DNA of 64,000 nt, taken from the NCBI GenBank assembly GCA_965200355.1, contig OZ241351.1, forward strand, positions 1,116,001 through 1,180,000. The letters are read 5' to 3'. Position 1 is the stretch's first letter. Every line of letters begins with the position of its first letter. The DNA is from Bin18 sp965200355. GTDB taxonomy: Bacteria > Desulfobacterota > Binatia > Bin18. The notes below the pieces were generated by a model. The model was not told the DNA's origin and did not search any database. It worked only from the letters and a program-made list of their open reading frames with translations. Positions 18,370 through 27,118 of the stretch are shown in pieces. The position numbers and the translations under genes are program-made.

Positions 18370-19599
18370 ATGCAGCCGGTCCAGACCTTTCTCAACACTG
18401 AGAGCGATTTACTGTGCGCCCCGGTCCTGCCCGATATTGCCGCCCAGGCCGCCCAGGCTGACCGGACGCGCAGCGTTGAGCCGAGTGTCATCACCGCCCT
18501 TAAAAACACCGCTCTCATTCGGGCCTCAGCCACGCGCAATATCGGCGGGACCGAGGCCAGTATCGGAGCCATCGCCCGGGAGCTGGAAGCCGTGGCCGGG
18601 GCGTGTGGTTCCACCGCCTGGTGCCTGTGGAATCACTTGTGCGTGTTTCATTTCATTTGTGGTCAACTCGGCCCGGACGGCAGCGCCGTCCTGCGGCAGA
18701 TGGTCGCTCAGCGGGAATGGGTCAGTTTCCCCGCGGGGGCCGGCACCAGCGTCCACGGCAAAATTCAAGGGGAAAATCTGATCCTCAACGGCCGGGCCAC
18801 CTTTGCCTCCGGTTCTCGCTACGGGGATTGGGCCGTCTGTGTGTTTGCGCTCGACCGGGAGAGGCCGGCCCTTGACGAAAAACCGGCCCCCGACGAAAAA
18901 CCAGACCTGCGCTTCACCGTTGTGCGGACTGACGCCCAGGGCGTCTCCGTTGACCCCACGTGGCTCTCCATGAGTCTGCGGGCCTCGGCCACCGATCATA
19001 TCAACTATGAGGCGGTGAGCGTTCCGGCGACCTTGATCCGGTCTTTTCCCGTGGACTTTCGGATCCAATTTCGAGACCCGGACCGCCCTATGGTCGCGCC
19101 GCGCTACCGTGAAGACTGGACCGCGGTGTCCGACCTCTGGCTTGGGGCGCAGGCGGTTGGGGTTGCCTCGGCTGCATTAGCGGAAGCCTGCCAGGCGTTG
19201 AGCGGCCGGGTGGCCATCTTTGGGGTCAAAGTCGCCGAACGGCCGGCAGTCCAGCTCAATATCGGCCAAGCCGGGGCGGCTATCAGCGCCGCCCGCGCCG
19301 CCGTCCTGACCGGCTGTGCGGAAACGGACGCGCGGATTGAGGCGGGTATGATCCCGACGGAGGCGGATTATCTGCGCCAGCTTGGTTATAGCATGACAGC
19401 GCTTCGGCTGTGTGACGACGCCATGCGGCTGCTCCTGCGCGTCCAGGGTGGCAACGGCTTGCGCGAAGGCGGCTCGTTTGAGCGTCGCTATCGGGACTTT
19501 CAGGCCATGCCGCTGCATATCAACGCCCATCCCGACCGCGTGGCCGAACTGCTTGGGAAACACCTGTTAGGTGTGGACAACGACGCGCCGTTTCAGTAA
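18370..19599 (+). CDS. Acyl-CoA dehydrogenase-fold flavoprotein (hydroxylase/desulfurase-like)
   Basis: 409 residues. The sequence EAVAGACGSTAWCLWNHL near residue 80, followed by FPAGAGTSVHGKI and NGRATFASGSRYGDWAV, is characteristic of the acyl-CoA dehydrogenase superfamily branch that includes HsaA, DszC and flavin monooxygenases, rather than true fatty acyl-CoA dehydrogenases. The C-terminus has the helical LLRVQGGNGLREGGSFERRYRDF. Substrate is unknown. GAGG precedes the ATG. It is convergent with the TonB receptor, 7 bases apart. Confidence 0.75.
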   Translation: MQPVQTFLNTESDLLCAPVLPDIAAQAAQADRTRSVEPSVITALKNTALIRASATRNIGGTEASIGAIARELEAVAGACGSTAWCLWNHLCVFHFICGQLGPDGSAVLRQMVAQREWVSFPAGAGTSVHGKIQGENLILNGRATFASGSRYGDWAVCVFALDRERPALDEKPAPDEKPDLRFTVVRTDAQGVSVDPTWLSMSLRASATDHINYEAVSVPATLIRSFPVDFRIQFRDPDRPMVAPRYREDWTAVSDLWLGAQAVGVASAALAEACQALSGRVAIFGVKVAERPAVQLNIGQAGAAISAARAAVLTGCAETDARIEAGMIPTEADYLRQLGYSMTALRLCDDAMRLLLRVQGGNGLREGGSFERRYRDFQAMPLHINAHPDRVAELLGKHLLGVDNDAPFQ

Positions 19600-19606
19600 G
19601 CCTCCC

Positions 19607-21757
19607 TTAGAAAAACAGCGTCAGCCCGCTACGGACATTGATACCGTAGCCGGATACCATATTCGTATCCAGAATCCCTGACCCGCCGCCGCTCCGAGGG
19701 CACCGGCTGTCTCTGCCAACTTCGTCTCTGAGACAGGACTCCGTGGCAAACTGCGTCTCTCGCCAGTCGGTGTCGGCGAGGTTGAGCACATCAAAGGACA
19801 CCTCAAGGTTGCGCCAGCGGTAGCGTAACAGCAGGTCAATCAGGCTATAGCCTCGCGCAACCACGCTCCGGTCCTCATTGGCGGCGCGGTCGTCCAAAAA
19901 GTGGACTCGCAAGGCGGCAGAGAAGTTCTCAATCGGATAGGCTGTCAGCCCGCCGTTCATCAGCAACGTCGGAGCCAGGGGAATGGCCTCGCCGGTGACA
20001 CGAAAGCGGGGGTCACTATAGGTCAGGTCGTAGTCAAACAGCAGCCAGGGTAACACTTCGGCCCGTATCTCAAAATCAACGCCCCAGCGGCGCGTGGGGC
20101 CACGCTGTTCGGTCGTGCCCTCGTCACCCACAAAGACTAACTCGCTGCCCAGGTCGAGCCCCCACAGCGCGGCGGCCAGCTCGACCCGGTTATACAGCCT
20201 GGTGCGTGCGCCGATTTCGGCGCCGGTTGAGCGCGCCAGCCCGCTGCCGCCCGGCTGGATCGCGTCCCGAGCATCATTGGAATGAAAGCCCATCCCAAAA
20301 TTGAGAAAGAGGTCGGTCTGGTGCCAGAAGCTCGTGGGATTCGTAAAAGGCGAGACAATCAGGCTGGCCTTGGGGCTGACCAAGCCACCGGTTGTCCTGC
20401 CTTGTATGCGCGGGGCGTCTGTCGCCTCACGCGGAGAGCGGTCCTCGACGTCAAACACAAACACGTCACCGCGTAGGCCAACAATGAAGCGCAGCCCCTC
20501 CCGTATAAACATCTCGTGCTGGGTGTAGCCGCTGAAAGCATTTTCCCACACCTCGGCTTTCTGGGTGGTGAAAAAGCGTTGCCGCCGCTGCTGCCGAAAC
20601 AGACCGATATCGGCGTTATCGCTCCGCGTCTCAAAACCAATGGTGCTCTCAAGCGGCACGGGCCCCAGTGTCCACACCCGATCATAATGCGCCCGGCCAC
20701 CAAACAGGACGCGGCTGTCGAGCTGTTCAATGCCGTCGCCTCGTACCGGGTCAGCGCTGAAAAAGGTAAAGTTTGAGAACATGCGCAGGCGGTAGCGGCT
20801 GAAGTAGAGTTGCACAAACCAGCTTTCCTCCGGGTTTGGGGTGGCCGTGTAGATGAGATTGACGTTTTCCCGGTCTGAGCGCCCGCCCTCGGTCGAGTCG
20901 AGCGAACCGAACCGGTCGAGCCGTCCGCTCCTGACCGCCCGGAGTGGAATCTGGCCCGAAGCGTCCCAATCGCCGGTATACAGCGAGGTCCACAGGCTCA
21001 GCTTCGAGGTTGGGCTTGGCGTGAGGCTGAACTTCCCGAAGAAGTTATATTTGACAAAGTTCTCGCCGTGGACGAACGGCCCGTCGGTGAAATAGACTTC
21101 GTTGGCGACCAAGCTCTGCACCGGACCAAGGCGCGGCGACAGAATGCCGACATAGCGCATGGTGTTGAAAGACCCGCCCACGGCGCTGAGCGCGTTTTCG
21201 ACGGTATCTTCTTTGGTCACAAAATTGACCGTGCCTGAGTTGGCAAAATTCCCGGCGTCCGCAAAATAGGGGCCTTTGCGATAATCAATGGACTCGACCA
21301 CCTCGGGGATCAAAAAATTGAGGTCCGCATAGCCCTGACCGTGGGCGTGACTGACCATATTGACGGGGATGCCGTCAACACTGATGGCCACGTCGGTGCC
21401 GTGGTCATTATCAAACCCGCGCAAGAAGTACTGCATGGCCTTGCCGCCCCCGGCGTGCTGGCCGGCCACAAATCCGGGTAGATTGTTCAGCATTTCCCAG
21501 GCCGTATTATGCGGCCGGACGGCAAAGTCTTTTTCACGCACCCTGGTTTCGGTCGCCGCGCTGAGCGGACGGCGCTCGGTGACAGTCATCAGCGGCAATT
21601 GTCTTGTTGGTCCGGCCGACCGCTCGGCTGCCTGAGGGCTGGTGATCTCATGACCATAGCCCGGCTTGGCCGCCCACAGCAGCATGATACCGCAGGCTAA
21701 GCCGAACAGCCGGACGAGGCGCTTTTCTACGGGCGTATCGCTGGTCGCTGTTGGCAT
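19607..21757 (-). CDS. TonB-dependent outer-membrane receptor
   Basis: About 716 residues from the ATG at 21757; a GTG at 21787 is an alternative. A signal-like hydrophobic stretch (LFGLACGIMLLWAAKPGYG) precedes a TonB-box-like region and plug domain (MLNNLPGFVAGQ ... RGFDNDHGTDVAISVDGIPVNM). A 22-strand-type barrel follows, ending in the aromatic LTLFF. The plug HGxGYADLNFLIPE block is seen in receptors annotated for metal or cobalamin-type ligands, but the ligand cannot be read from sequence. It stands alone, with no ABC transporter or regulator beside it. The tldE gene ends upstream of it on the same strand. Confidence 0.9.
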   Translation of the reverse strand: MPTATSDTPVEKRLVRLFGLACGIMLLWAAKPGYGHEITSPQAAERSAGPTRQLPLMTVTERRPLSAATETRVREKDFAVRPHNTAWEMLNNLPGFVAGQHAGGGKAMQYFLRGFDNDHGTDVAISVDGIPVNMVSHAHGQGYADLNFLIPEVVESIDYRKGPYFADAGNFANSGTVNFVTKEDTVENALSAVGGSFNTMRYVGILSPRLGPVQSLVANEVYFTDGPFVHGENFVKYNFFGKFSLTPSPTSKLSLWTSLYTGDWDASGQIPLRAVRSGRLDRFGSLDSTEGGRSDRENVNLIYTATPNPEESWFVQLYFSRYRLRMFSNFTFFSADPVRGDGIEQLDSRVLFGGRAHYDRVWTLGPVPLESTIGFETRSDNADIGLFRQQRRQRFFTTQKAEVWENAFSGYTQHEMFIREGLRFIVGLRGDVFVFDVEDRSPREATDAPRIQGRTTGGLVSPKASLIVSPFTNPTSFWHQTDLFLNFGMGFHSNDARDAIQPGGSGLARSTGAEIGARTRLYNRVELAAALWGLDLGSELVFVGDEGTTEQRGPTRRWGVDFEIRAEVLPWLLFDYDLTYSDPRFRVTGEAIPLAPTLLMNGGLTAYPIENFSAALRVHFLDDRAANEDRSVVARGYSLIDLLLRYRWRNLEVSFDVLNLADTDWRETQFATESCLRDEVGRDSRCPRSGGGSGILDTNMVSGYGINVRSGLTLFF

Positions 21758-21804
21758 GGTGCGTGTGAGCCCTTTCCCTGCTTCCACCTCTCTTATCGGA
21801 CCTC

Positions 21805-23130
21805 TTACAGGGTCAAGGTGAAGTCTTCGACTAATATCCCCGGCAGTCGGCTGCTGCCGGTTGAGCGGGCATGATAGGTGTTGGGGTCAAGGATATAGTC
21901 CCGCTCGGCACTGATGCCGACGAGGTTGGTCCCCAGCATACGATAGAGGGATTCGTCAAACCGCATCACATTGAGCGGGGCCTGAATCTCGCCATGTTCT
22001 ACCCAGAAGGTGGCAAACCGGGTCATGCCGGTCATGCGGCAGGCCGCCAAGTCTGAATAGTTCAGATACCACAGATTATTGATATAAATGCCGGTGTCCA
22101 GTTGCGTCAGCAACGTCTCCGGCGTCAGCCCGCCGGCTGCCATCTCAAGGGAGGCGGCGGCCTCCCAACTCGAGGCGCCATTGGTGGCGACCCCGTATTC
22201 CTTGGCCGACCGGGGCGACACCAGACAGTCTCCCCGGCGCCCGTTGGTCATGAGTCGGACCTGGTCCGGTTTCCGAAAGCCGTCCTCCTGGAAATTCGGG
22301 GCCACTCCGGCGCGCGTATTTTCAATAAGTGTGACAGCGGGGTGCAGGGCCGCGCCCTCCTGCGTCATTTTGATGAGCGGCGTTTGTCTGGTCTGTTGGG
22401 CCTTGAGGCCAAATCCTCCCCAGTTCAGCAGGTCCATAATTTCGCACACGGCCGCGGGGGCGAGATACACCCGATACTGGCCGGGTGGAATGGTCTTGGC
22501 CGGCCGGGAAAGCGCAGACAATTGTTGGGCCGCGGTGCTGACCTTATGCTGAAAGACCTGCGGATTCCATACAAAGCCGGCCTCCGCGGTTTTGACCGCT
22601 TTGTCGCCACTGAGATAGAAACTCCAGTCCACACTATAGGTATAAGTCGAGAACCAGTTGCGCTGGCCCAAGGAATTGGCAAAACCCGCGTGGATGCCCC
22701 CGGCGGCGTAAAAGCCGACCAAGTCCCGCCCCCGTCCGGCTTGCAAGACCGCCTCAACGATCATCCCCCGTTCTTCCGGCAGCCGGTTCTCGCCGTGGTG
22801 CTCGCTTGATTGGACTTCGGTCGCGTACAAGACATGCGGGTCTTCGGGCAGAGAGGGAAGCTGGGCGCGCAGATTGTTCAGCACGGTGCGCGCCCGCTGG
22901 CTGTCCACGGCAAAATCGCCGCAGAGACTGACATCTCCGGCGGCGTGGCGTTGCCCGACAATGAGTGCCAGCGTGAGAGAACGCTGCGCCACCGTTCCTG
23001 CCTGGCGGATGGCGCTGTGGTTGAAGCGGACGAAGTCCGAGTCCTCAGCCGCAAAATTACACAGCGCCTGCTCCTCCCCGGTCAGGTGGCCAATGATGAA
23101 GTCAGCAAGCTGGTAGAAATACTCCTGCAT
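21805..23130 (-). CDS. tldE: TldE/PmbA family protein, partner of TldD
   Basis: 441 residues from the ATG at 23130. The in-frame TTG at 23199 would add a repeat-encoded tail, so the ATG is preferred. It has the PmbA/TldE-type fold (TAEVQSSEHHGENR, YLAPAAVCEIMDLLNWGGFG), with no HExxxH, which in TldD/TldE belongs to TldD alone. TldD and TldE form a heterodimeric metalloprotease that degrades unfolded or leader peptides, for example CcdA and microcin precursors. It follows tldD by 80 bases that contain a 9-nt repeat array. Confidence 0.85.
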   Translation of the reverse strand: MQEYFYQLADFIIGHLTGEEQALCNFAAEDSDFVRFNHSAIRQAGTVAQRSLTLALIVGQRHAAGDVSLCGDFAVDSQRARTVLNNLRAQLPSLPEDPHVLYATEVQSSEHHGENRLPEERGMIVEAVLQAGRGRDLVGFYAAGGIHAGFANSLGQRNWFSTYTYSVDWSFYLSGDKAVKTAEAGFVWNPQVFQHKVSTAAQQLSALSRPAKTIPPGQYRVYLAPAAVCEIMDLLNWGGFGLKAQQTRQTPLIKMTQEGAALHPAVTLIENTRAGVAPNFQEDGFRKPDQVRLMTNGRRGDCLVSPRSAKEYGVATNGASSWEAAASLEMAAGGLTPETLLTQLDTGIYINNLWYLNYSDLAACRMTGMTRFATFWVEHGEIQAPLNVMRFDESLYRMLGTNLVGISAERDYILDPNTYHARSTGSSRLPGILVEDFTLTL

Positions 23131-23136
23131 CTTCGT

Positions 23137-23181
23137 GGGTCTTTTGGGTTCTTCAGGTCCCTCGAGTTCTTCGAGTCTTTG
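23137..23181 (-). repeat. 9-nt degenerate repeat array between tldD and tldE
   Basis: On the plus strand five perfectly phased units: GGGTCTTTT, GGGTTCTTC, AGGTCCCTC, GAGTTCTTC, GAGTCTTTG. Read on the minus strand they are GACTC/GACCC-type units like those at 16.2 and 38.1 kb. The array runs up to the tldE start codon. Confidence 0.75.
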
Positions 23182-23210
23182 GGGCTTGCCGTGACGCAAC
23201 GGACGCTTCT

Positions 23211-24656
23211 TTACGCTTGCTCGCCCCCAAAGACCTCGACATCTGAGAACACGCAGGCCGGAGCGGCATGTCCAACACGGATGACCTGATTGGGCTCGCC
23301 CTTGCCGCAGAACGGGGTGCCGAGCACTTCATAACTGTCCAGGTTGCCGACCAGGGCCAAGTTGCGCCAGAACGTAGCGGAGACTCCGCGGTAGTTTGGT
23401 TTTTTGACGACCGTTGTCAGCCGGCCGTCTTCAATCAGTTGGCCCCACTCGCAGCCAAACTGGAATTTGTTGCGCGAGTCGTCAATGGACCAGGAGCAGT
23501 TGGTTTTCATGTACACGCCCCGCTCAATCGCGCTGACCAGGGACGAAAAATCCGAGTCTCCCGGTTCCAGGTTCAAATTCGCCATGCGGTCAATCGTCGG
23601 CCGGTTCCAGGTGGTGGCGCGGGCGTTGGCGACGCCAGGCAGCCCCAGCCGGGCTTGGGAGACCACGCCGCCCAGGCCGCGCAGCAGGCGGCCCTGTTTG
23701 ATCAGATAGGCTTTGCGAGCCGGCTGACCGTCGTCGTCAAACCGATAGCTGGCATATTGTTCGGGTCGGGAGGGGTCAAAGGTGATATTCAACAGGTCCG
23801 AACCGTACTGATACGAACCGAACATGTCCGGTGTCACAAAGCTGGTGCCGGCATAGTTGCGTTCATCGCCGAGAATGCGGTCAAGCTCAAGGGGATGGCC
23901 GATAGACTCGTGAATCTGGAGCATCATTTGGTCCGGGGCGAGGAGCAGGCTCATCTGCCCGGCCGGACAATCGGGCGCGCTCAGGAGTTGGACCGCCTCG
24001 GCGCTGAGCTGCGGAGCGGCCTGGTAAAACCCGGTCTGGTCCAAGACTTCCAGGCCGCCCTGGCGGCAATAGCCGCGTCCGCCGAATGTCCGGGTATGCG
24101 TCTCCGTCCCGGCGTTGGCGGTGACGCTCAGCATCGGGACGAGATAGCAGCCGCGCTGGCGGGTGTGGGCGTCCCCATTGGTGATAGCGAGCGTGTCACT
24201 CTCCGTATGCCACAGGCTGGCCTCCCAATCGACAATCCGCTCGTCCGTTTTCAGACGCGCGCTCTCCTGCTGGAGCAGCGCGATTTTATCGGCCAGGGAG
24301 ACCGTCTCCCAGGCCAGGGCCACCGGCGTCGTATATTCACCCTGCGGCTGGGCAAAGTCCACCTGAGAGAAGTCCATCACGCTACACGCCGCGCTGCGTT
24401 GCGCCCATTCTCTGGCGTGTTCGAGCGCGCGCGCCAATCCCGCTGTGGTCAGGTCGCTCGTCCCGGCATAGCCACAGCCGCCCTGATGAATAACCGTTAC
24501 CATGACGCCCAGGTCATCGTCGTGTGACACCGGCTGCAAGATATCCTGACGAATCGTCAGCGACTCTGACCGCTCGCGCACAATACGGAGCGCACAGAAA
24601 CCAACGCGGGGCATGAGGCGTCGAAAGCGCGCGGCTATGTGTTCGAGTGGCTCCAT
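23211..24656 (-). CDS. tldD: Metalloprotease TldD
   Basis: 481 residues. The zinc motif HESIGH (HExxxH) is near residue 247 in QIHESIGHPLELDR, followed by the family blocks GDERNYAGTSFVTP and NRPTIDRMANLNLEPG. With TldE it makes the peptidase that trims small peptides. It starts directly after the TAA of the upstream ABM gene (no gap), a strong sign of translational coupling. Confidence 0.92.
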   Translation of the reverse strand: MEPLEHIAARFRRLMPRVGFCALRIVRERSESLTIRQDILQPVSHDDDLGVMVTVIHQGGCGYAGTSDLTTAGLARALEHAREWAQRSAACSVMDFSQVDFAQPQGEYTTPVALAWETVSLADKIALLQQESARLKTDERIVDWEASLWHTESDTLAITNGDAHTRQRGCYLVPMLSVTANAGTETHTRTFGGRGYCRQGGLEVLDQTGFYQAAPQLSAEAVQLLSAPDCPAGQMSLLLAPDQMMLQIHESIGHPLELDRILGDERNYAGTSFVTPDMFGSYQYGSDLLNITFDPSRPEQYASYRFDDDGQPARKAYLIKQGRLLRGLGGVVSQARLGLPGVANARATTWNRPTIDRMANLNLEPGDSDFSSLVSAIERGVYMKTNCSWSIDDSRNKFQFGCEWGQLIEDGRLTTVVKKPNYRGVSATFWRNLALVGNLDSYEVLGTPFCGKGEPNQVIRVGHAAPACVFSDVEVFGGEQA

Positions 24657-25016
24657 TTAGTCCTGCTCGTTTTTGTCCGTGTTCAGAATCACTTCATGGA
24701 TTTCCAGCACATTCGCGCCGGCAAACATGGCCGCCGGCGGACGGTTGCTATGGGCGATGCGGAAGGACTCGCTCTGCGTCCAGTCCCAAAACGCTTGCTC
24801 GTTTTCCCAATGGGTCTGGACCAGATAAAATCCCGCCTCTTCTTTCTTTTCCCATTCTCCTGTCTGGTGGTTGAACCGACGCTGGACCGGCCGCATCACC
24901 ACGTTTTTGATAAACCCTGGGGATTGGTCAATCAGATGAGCCCGGTGTCGAAACCGCTCCTCAAAGTCTGCTTCATGTCCCTCAGCAACGGGGATCCGGT
25001 TCGTGACGACAAACAT
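24657..25016 (-). CDS. Antibiotic biosynthesis monooxygenase (ABM) domain protein
   Basis: 119 residues from the ATG at 25016, which follows GGAGGGG. The core (FVVTNRIPVAEGHEADFEERF ... GFYLVQTHWENEQAFWDWTQS) is a dimeric ferredoxin-like ABM fold, related to HmoB/IsdG-type heme-degrading enzymes and quinone monooxygenases. The Trp-rich helix and the final region keep the family pattern, but no residue decides heme versus quinol. Its stop codon abuts the tldD start, suggesting a three-gene operon with tldD and tldE. Confidence 0.75.
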   Translation of the reverse strand: MFVVTNRIPVAEGHEADFEERFRHRAHLIDQSPGFIKNVVMRPVQRRFNHQTGEWEKKEEAGFYLVQTHWENEQAFWDWTQSESFRIAHSNRPPAAMFAGANVLEIHEVILNTDKNEQD

Positions 25017-25403
25017 AGGCTGTGCCCCTCCGCTCTCTATGTGAGTGTTGGGCCTCACTGTAAAAGAGTTGCCACAGAGATGGAAGCACGCCCTGGGCAG
25101 TCACGCGGCAGGGATAGTGCAGAACACGGCACCGTTCGCGTCCAAGCGGGGCCGGACGTTGAGCCCGTGGCGCGGCGACGCGGCTCAGGGACAAGTGTGA
25201 ACGTGAGACACCCCGGCCCTGCGCGCGCTTGCGTTCAGCGCGAAAAAGCCATACAGTCCAACCAGAAAAGAGGGAGCGTGGACAGGCGCTCCCCTGTCAA
25301 TGTTGAGCTGGTTCGCACGATCATAAGCCCTGGGGACCTTCTCATGTGGTTCTCAGGGCTTTGGTACGTGTGAGGAGGACTTCCTCCCGCGGAAAGGACG
25401 AGT
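25017..25403 (+). promoter_or_regulatory. 387-bp intergenic region with a structured leader for the RRM gene
   Basis: Four hairpins precede the RRM gene. Two are mutually exclusive: 25272-25278 with 25287-25293 (GGGAGCG/CGCTCCC) and 25281-25286 with 25293-25298 (GACAGG/CCTGTC). A third at 25326-25360 has 13 paired positions and a 9-base loop. A fourth (GGAGG/CCTCC, 25374-25387) lies just before the AAAGGA ribosome site. The layout resembles temperature- or cold-responsive leaders, but the function is inferred. The left part, nearer the ABM gene, shows nothing. Confidence 0.5.
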
Positions 25404-25694
25404 ATGAAACTCTTTGTTGGCAATCTGCCCTTCAACACGACGCAGGAAGAACTCGCAGAACTCTTTGGTGCCTCAGGCACGGTGAACTCGGTCAATATCA
25501 TTACGGATCGCTTCTCTGGAAAATCGCGGGGATTTGGCTTTGTCGAAATGGAAAACCAGGACGAGGCGCAAGCGGCGATAGAGCGCCTGAACGGCAATGA
25601 ACTGCAAGGGCGGCCCCTGACCGTCAACGAAGCCCGGCCGCAGCGAGAGCGCTCACGCGGCCCACGGAGGGAGGGCGGCGACCGGAATTGGTAG
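25404..25694 (+). CDS. RNA-binding protein with a single RRM domain
   Basis: 96 residues. RNP2 (KLFVGNLPF) is at residues 2-10 and RNP1 (KSRGFGFVEM) near residue 42, forming one RRM, followed by an Arg/Gly-rich tail (RERSRGPRREGGDRNW). Small RRM proteins with such tails bind single-stranded RNA; in cyanobacteria and some proteobacteria they are cold-induced. A long structured leader precedes it. The ribosome site AAAGGA is five bases before the ATG. It is 87 bases upstream of the FKBP gene. Confidence 0.93.
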   Translation: MKLFVGNLPFNTTQEELAELFGASGTVNSVNIITDRFSGKSRGFGFVEMENQDEAQAAIERLNGNELQGRPLTVNEARPQRERSRGPRREGGDRNW

Positions 25695-25781
25695 CAGAGC
25701 GGACACGTGGCATCTGGGTGTTGTTGGAAGACAGGGGCACTCTTTGAGGAAAACGGCGGTCAAATTCTCAGGAGGAATCCA

Positions 25782-26210
25782 ATGAGTACGGCAAAGGCAG
25801 GGGATACCGTTCGCGTTCAATACACTGGTCGGCTCGACGATGGGTCCGTCTTTGACTCCTCCCCGGAGAGCGACACCTTGCAATTTACCATTGGCAAGGG
25901 CGAGGTGCTGCACGGGGTTGAGCAGGCCGTTATTGGAATGCACCCACGGGAATCAAAAACCGTCCTCGTTCCGGCTGAGGAAGCCTACGGTCCCCATCGG
26001 GACGAGATGACCACGCAGGTCCAGCGCAGTCAATTCCCGACCAGCGTTGAACTGAAAGTAGGCCAGCGGCTTCAAATCAAGCAGAAAAACGGACAATCGA
26101 TTGCGGTCTCAGTCCTTGGTCTGTCCGATTCGACCGTGACGCTCGACGCCAACCATCCCCTGGCGGGCAAAGACCTCACATTTGATCTTCAACTCGTCGA
26201 GATCGCCTGA
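25782..26210 (+). CDS. FKBP-type peptidyl-prolyl isomerase, SlyD-like
   Basis: 142 residues from the ATG at 25782, preceded by AGGAGGA. The FKBP domain (VRVQYTGRLDDGSVFDSS, FTIGKGEVLHGVEQAVIGMHPRE) is interrupted by an IF (insert-in-flap) chaperone domain, as in SlyD. The C-terminus (NHPLAGKDLTFDLQLVEI) is the typical SlyD-class ending. The His-rich metal tail of E. coli SlyD is missing. It acts as a cytoplasmic proline isomerase and folding helper. An upstream extension of the frame lacks a ribosome site. Confidence 0.93.
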   Translation: MSTAKAGDTVRVQYTGRLDDGSVFDSSPESDTLQFTIGKGEVLHGVEQAVIGMHPRESKTVLVPAEEAYGPHRDEMTTQVQRSQFPTSVELKVGQRLQIKQKNGQSIAVSVLGLSDSTVTLDANHPLAGKDLTFDLQLVEIA

Positions 26211-26227
26211 ATTTGCCAGATACGGCA

Positions 26228-26274
26228 AGACCCCGAAGGGTCGGGCCCTCGGGGTCTCACGCTCGCTGACGAGC
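26228..26274. terminator. Strong hairpins after the FKBP gene, terminator-like
   Basis: Palindrome AGACCCCG ... CGGGGTCT with a further 4 pairs and a one-base bulge (26228-26257), followed by a 5-bp hairpin GCTCG/CGAGC. It lies between the convergent FKBP gene and tRNA-Asn, where a bidirectional terminator is expected. There is no T-run, so a Rho-independent role is uncertain. Confidence 0.4.
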
Positions 26275-26297
26275 CGCCAGATTTGGCAGTCAAGAGT

Positions 26298-26373
26298 TGG
26301 CTCCTCGGGTTGGACTCGAACCAACAACCCATCGGTTAACAGCCGATTGCTCTGCCGATTGAGCTACCGAGGA
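26298..26373 (-). tRNA. tRNA-Asn (GTT)
   Basis: 76 bases on the minus strand with CCA encoded (26298-26300). Acceptor stem TCCTCGG/CCGAGGA, D-arm with GG, anticodon loop CTGTTAA giving anticodon GTT, and T-loop TTCGAGT. It lies downstream of recR on the same strand. Confidence 0.97.
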
Positions 26374-26437
26374 TCACGAGCCGGGCGGTATCGCCAGCCC
26401 CCTTGTATCAAAGGAAAAAACCGGAGTAAAGGCGGGA

Positions 26438-27037
26438 CTACATCTCGCGCCGGCCTGCAAGCGCCCGCCCGAGGGTCACCTCGTCAGTGTATTCCACGTC
26501 CCCGCCCATTGGAATGCCGTGGGCAATCCGGCTGACTTGCACGCCCAGCGGCTTAATGAGCTTGGCCAAATACAAGGCGGTTGCCTCTCCCTCGACATTT
26601 GGGTTAGTCGCAATAATGACTTCTTTGACCGTGCCGGAGCGCAGCCGGTCCAGAAGGGGAGCAATTTTGAGTTCATCCGGTCCAACCCCATCAAGGGGGG
26701 CTAATACGCCGTGCAGGACATGATAGCGACCCATATGTTCATGCGAGCGCTCAACGGCCATCAGGTCAGCCGGCTCTTCGACGATGCAGAGCGACTCGGC
26801 ACTCCGCTGCGGGTCGCAACAAATGGCGCACCGGTCGCCCTCAGCCAGCCCAAAGCATTCTTGACACAGGGTGGTCTCGGTCTTCACCGCCCAGATGGCC
26901 TCGGCCAGGCTTTCAACGTAGTCCCGCCCCGCGCCCAAGATGAACATGGCCAGGCGCGTCGCGGTTTTCTCTCCAATCCCCGGCAGTCTTCCCAACTCTT
27001 GGACCAGGCGAGCCAGGGCGGGGGTCAGCGTCGTCAT
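26438..27037 (-). CDS. recR: Recombination mediator RecR
   Basis: 199 residues. Helix-hairpin-helix LGRLPGIGEKTATRLA is at residues 15-30. The four-Cys zinc motif (CQECFGLAEGDRCAIC) is near residue 57, followed by a Toprim domain (LCIVEEPADLMAVERS ... ATNPNVEGEATALYLA). With RecF/RecO it loads RecA at gaps. It is part of the classic dnaX-ybaB-recR order. It ends in TAG. A palindromic repeat sits in the 81-bp gap to ybaB. Confidence 0.97.
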   Translation of the reverse strand: MTTLTPALARLVQELGRLPGIGEKTATRLAMFILGAGRDYVESLAEAIWAVKTETTLCQECFGLAEGDRCAICCDPQRSAESLCIVEEPADLMAVERSHEHMGRYHVLHGVLAPLDGVGPDELKIAPLLDRLRSGTVKEVIIATNPNVEGEATALYLAKLIKPLGVQVSRIAHGIPMGGDVEYTDEVTLGRALAGRREM

Positions 27038-27039
27038 AC

Positions 27040-27096
27040 AGAGTAAACGTGTCCTCTAATAGAAGAGATGCGGATGCTGGATACGTTTACGCTCTT
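27040..27096. repeat. Palindromic repeat, copy 1 (recR-ybaB gap)
   Basis: GAGTAAACGTGTCC on the left and a near-inverse GGATACGTTTACGCTC on the right. Compared with the second copy at 52161-52210 in reverse orientation, most of both arms and the GATGCTGGA next to the arm agree. It lies in the recR-ybaB intergenic gap. Confidence 0.75.
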
Positions 27097-27118
27097 CCAT
27101 CCCTCGTCGTCAATGCGT

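Noticed and set aside
23268..24527. 419-codon open frame on the plus strand opposite tldD
   Set aside because: Antisense shadow of tldD without motifs or a ribosome site.
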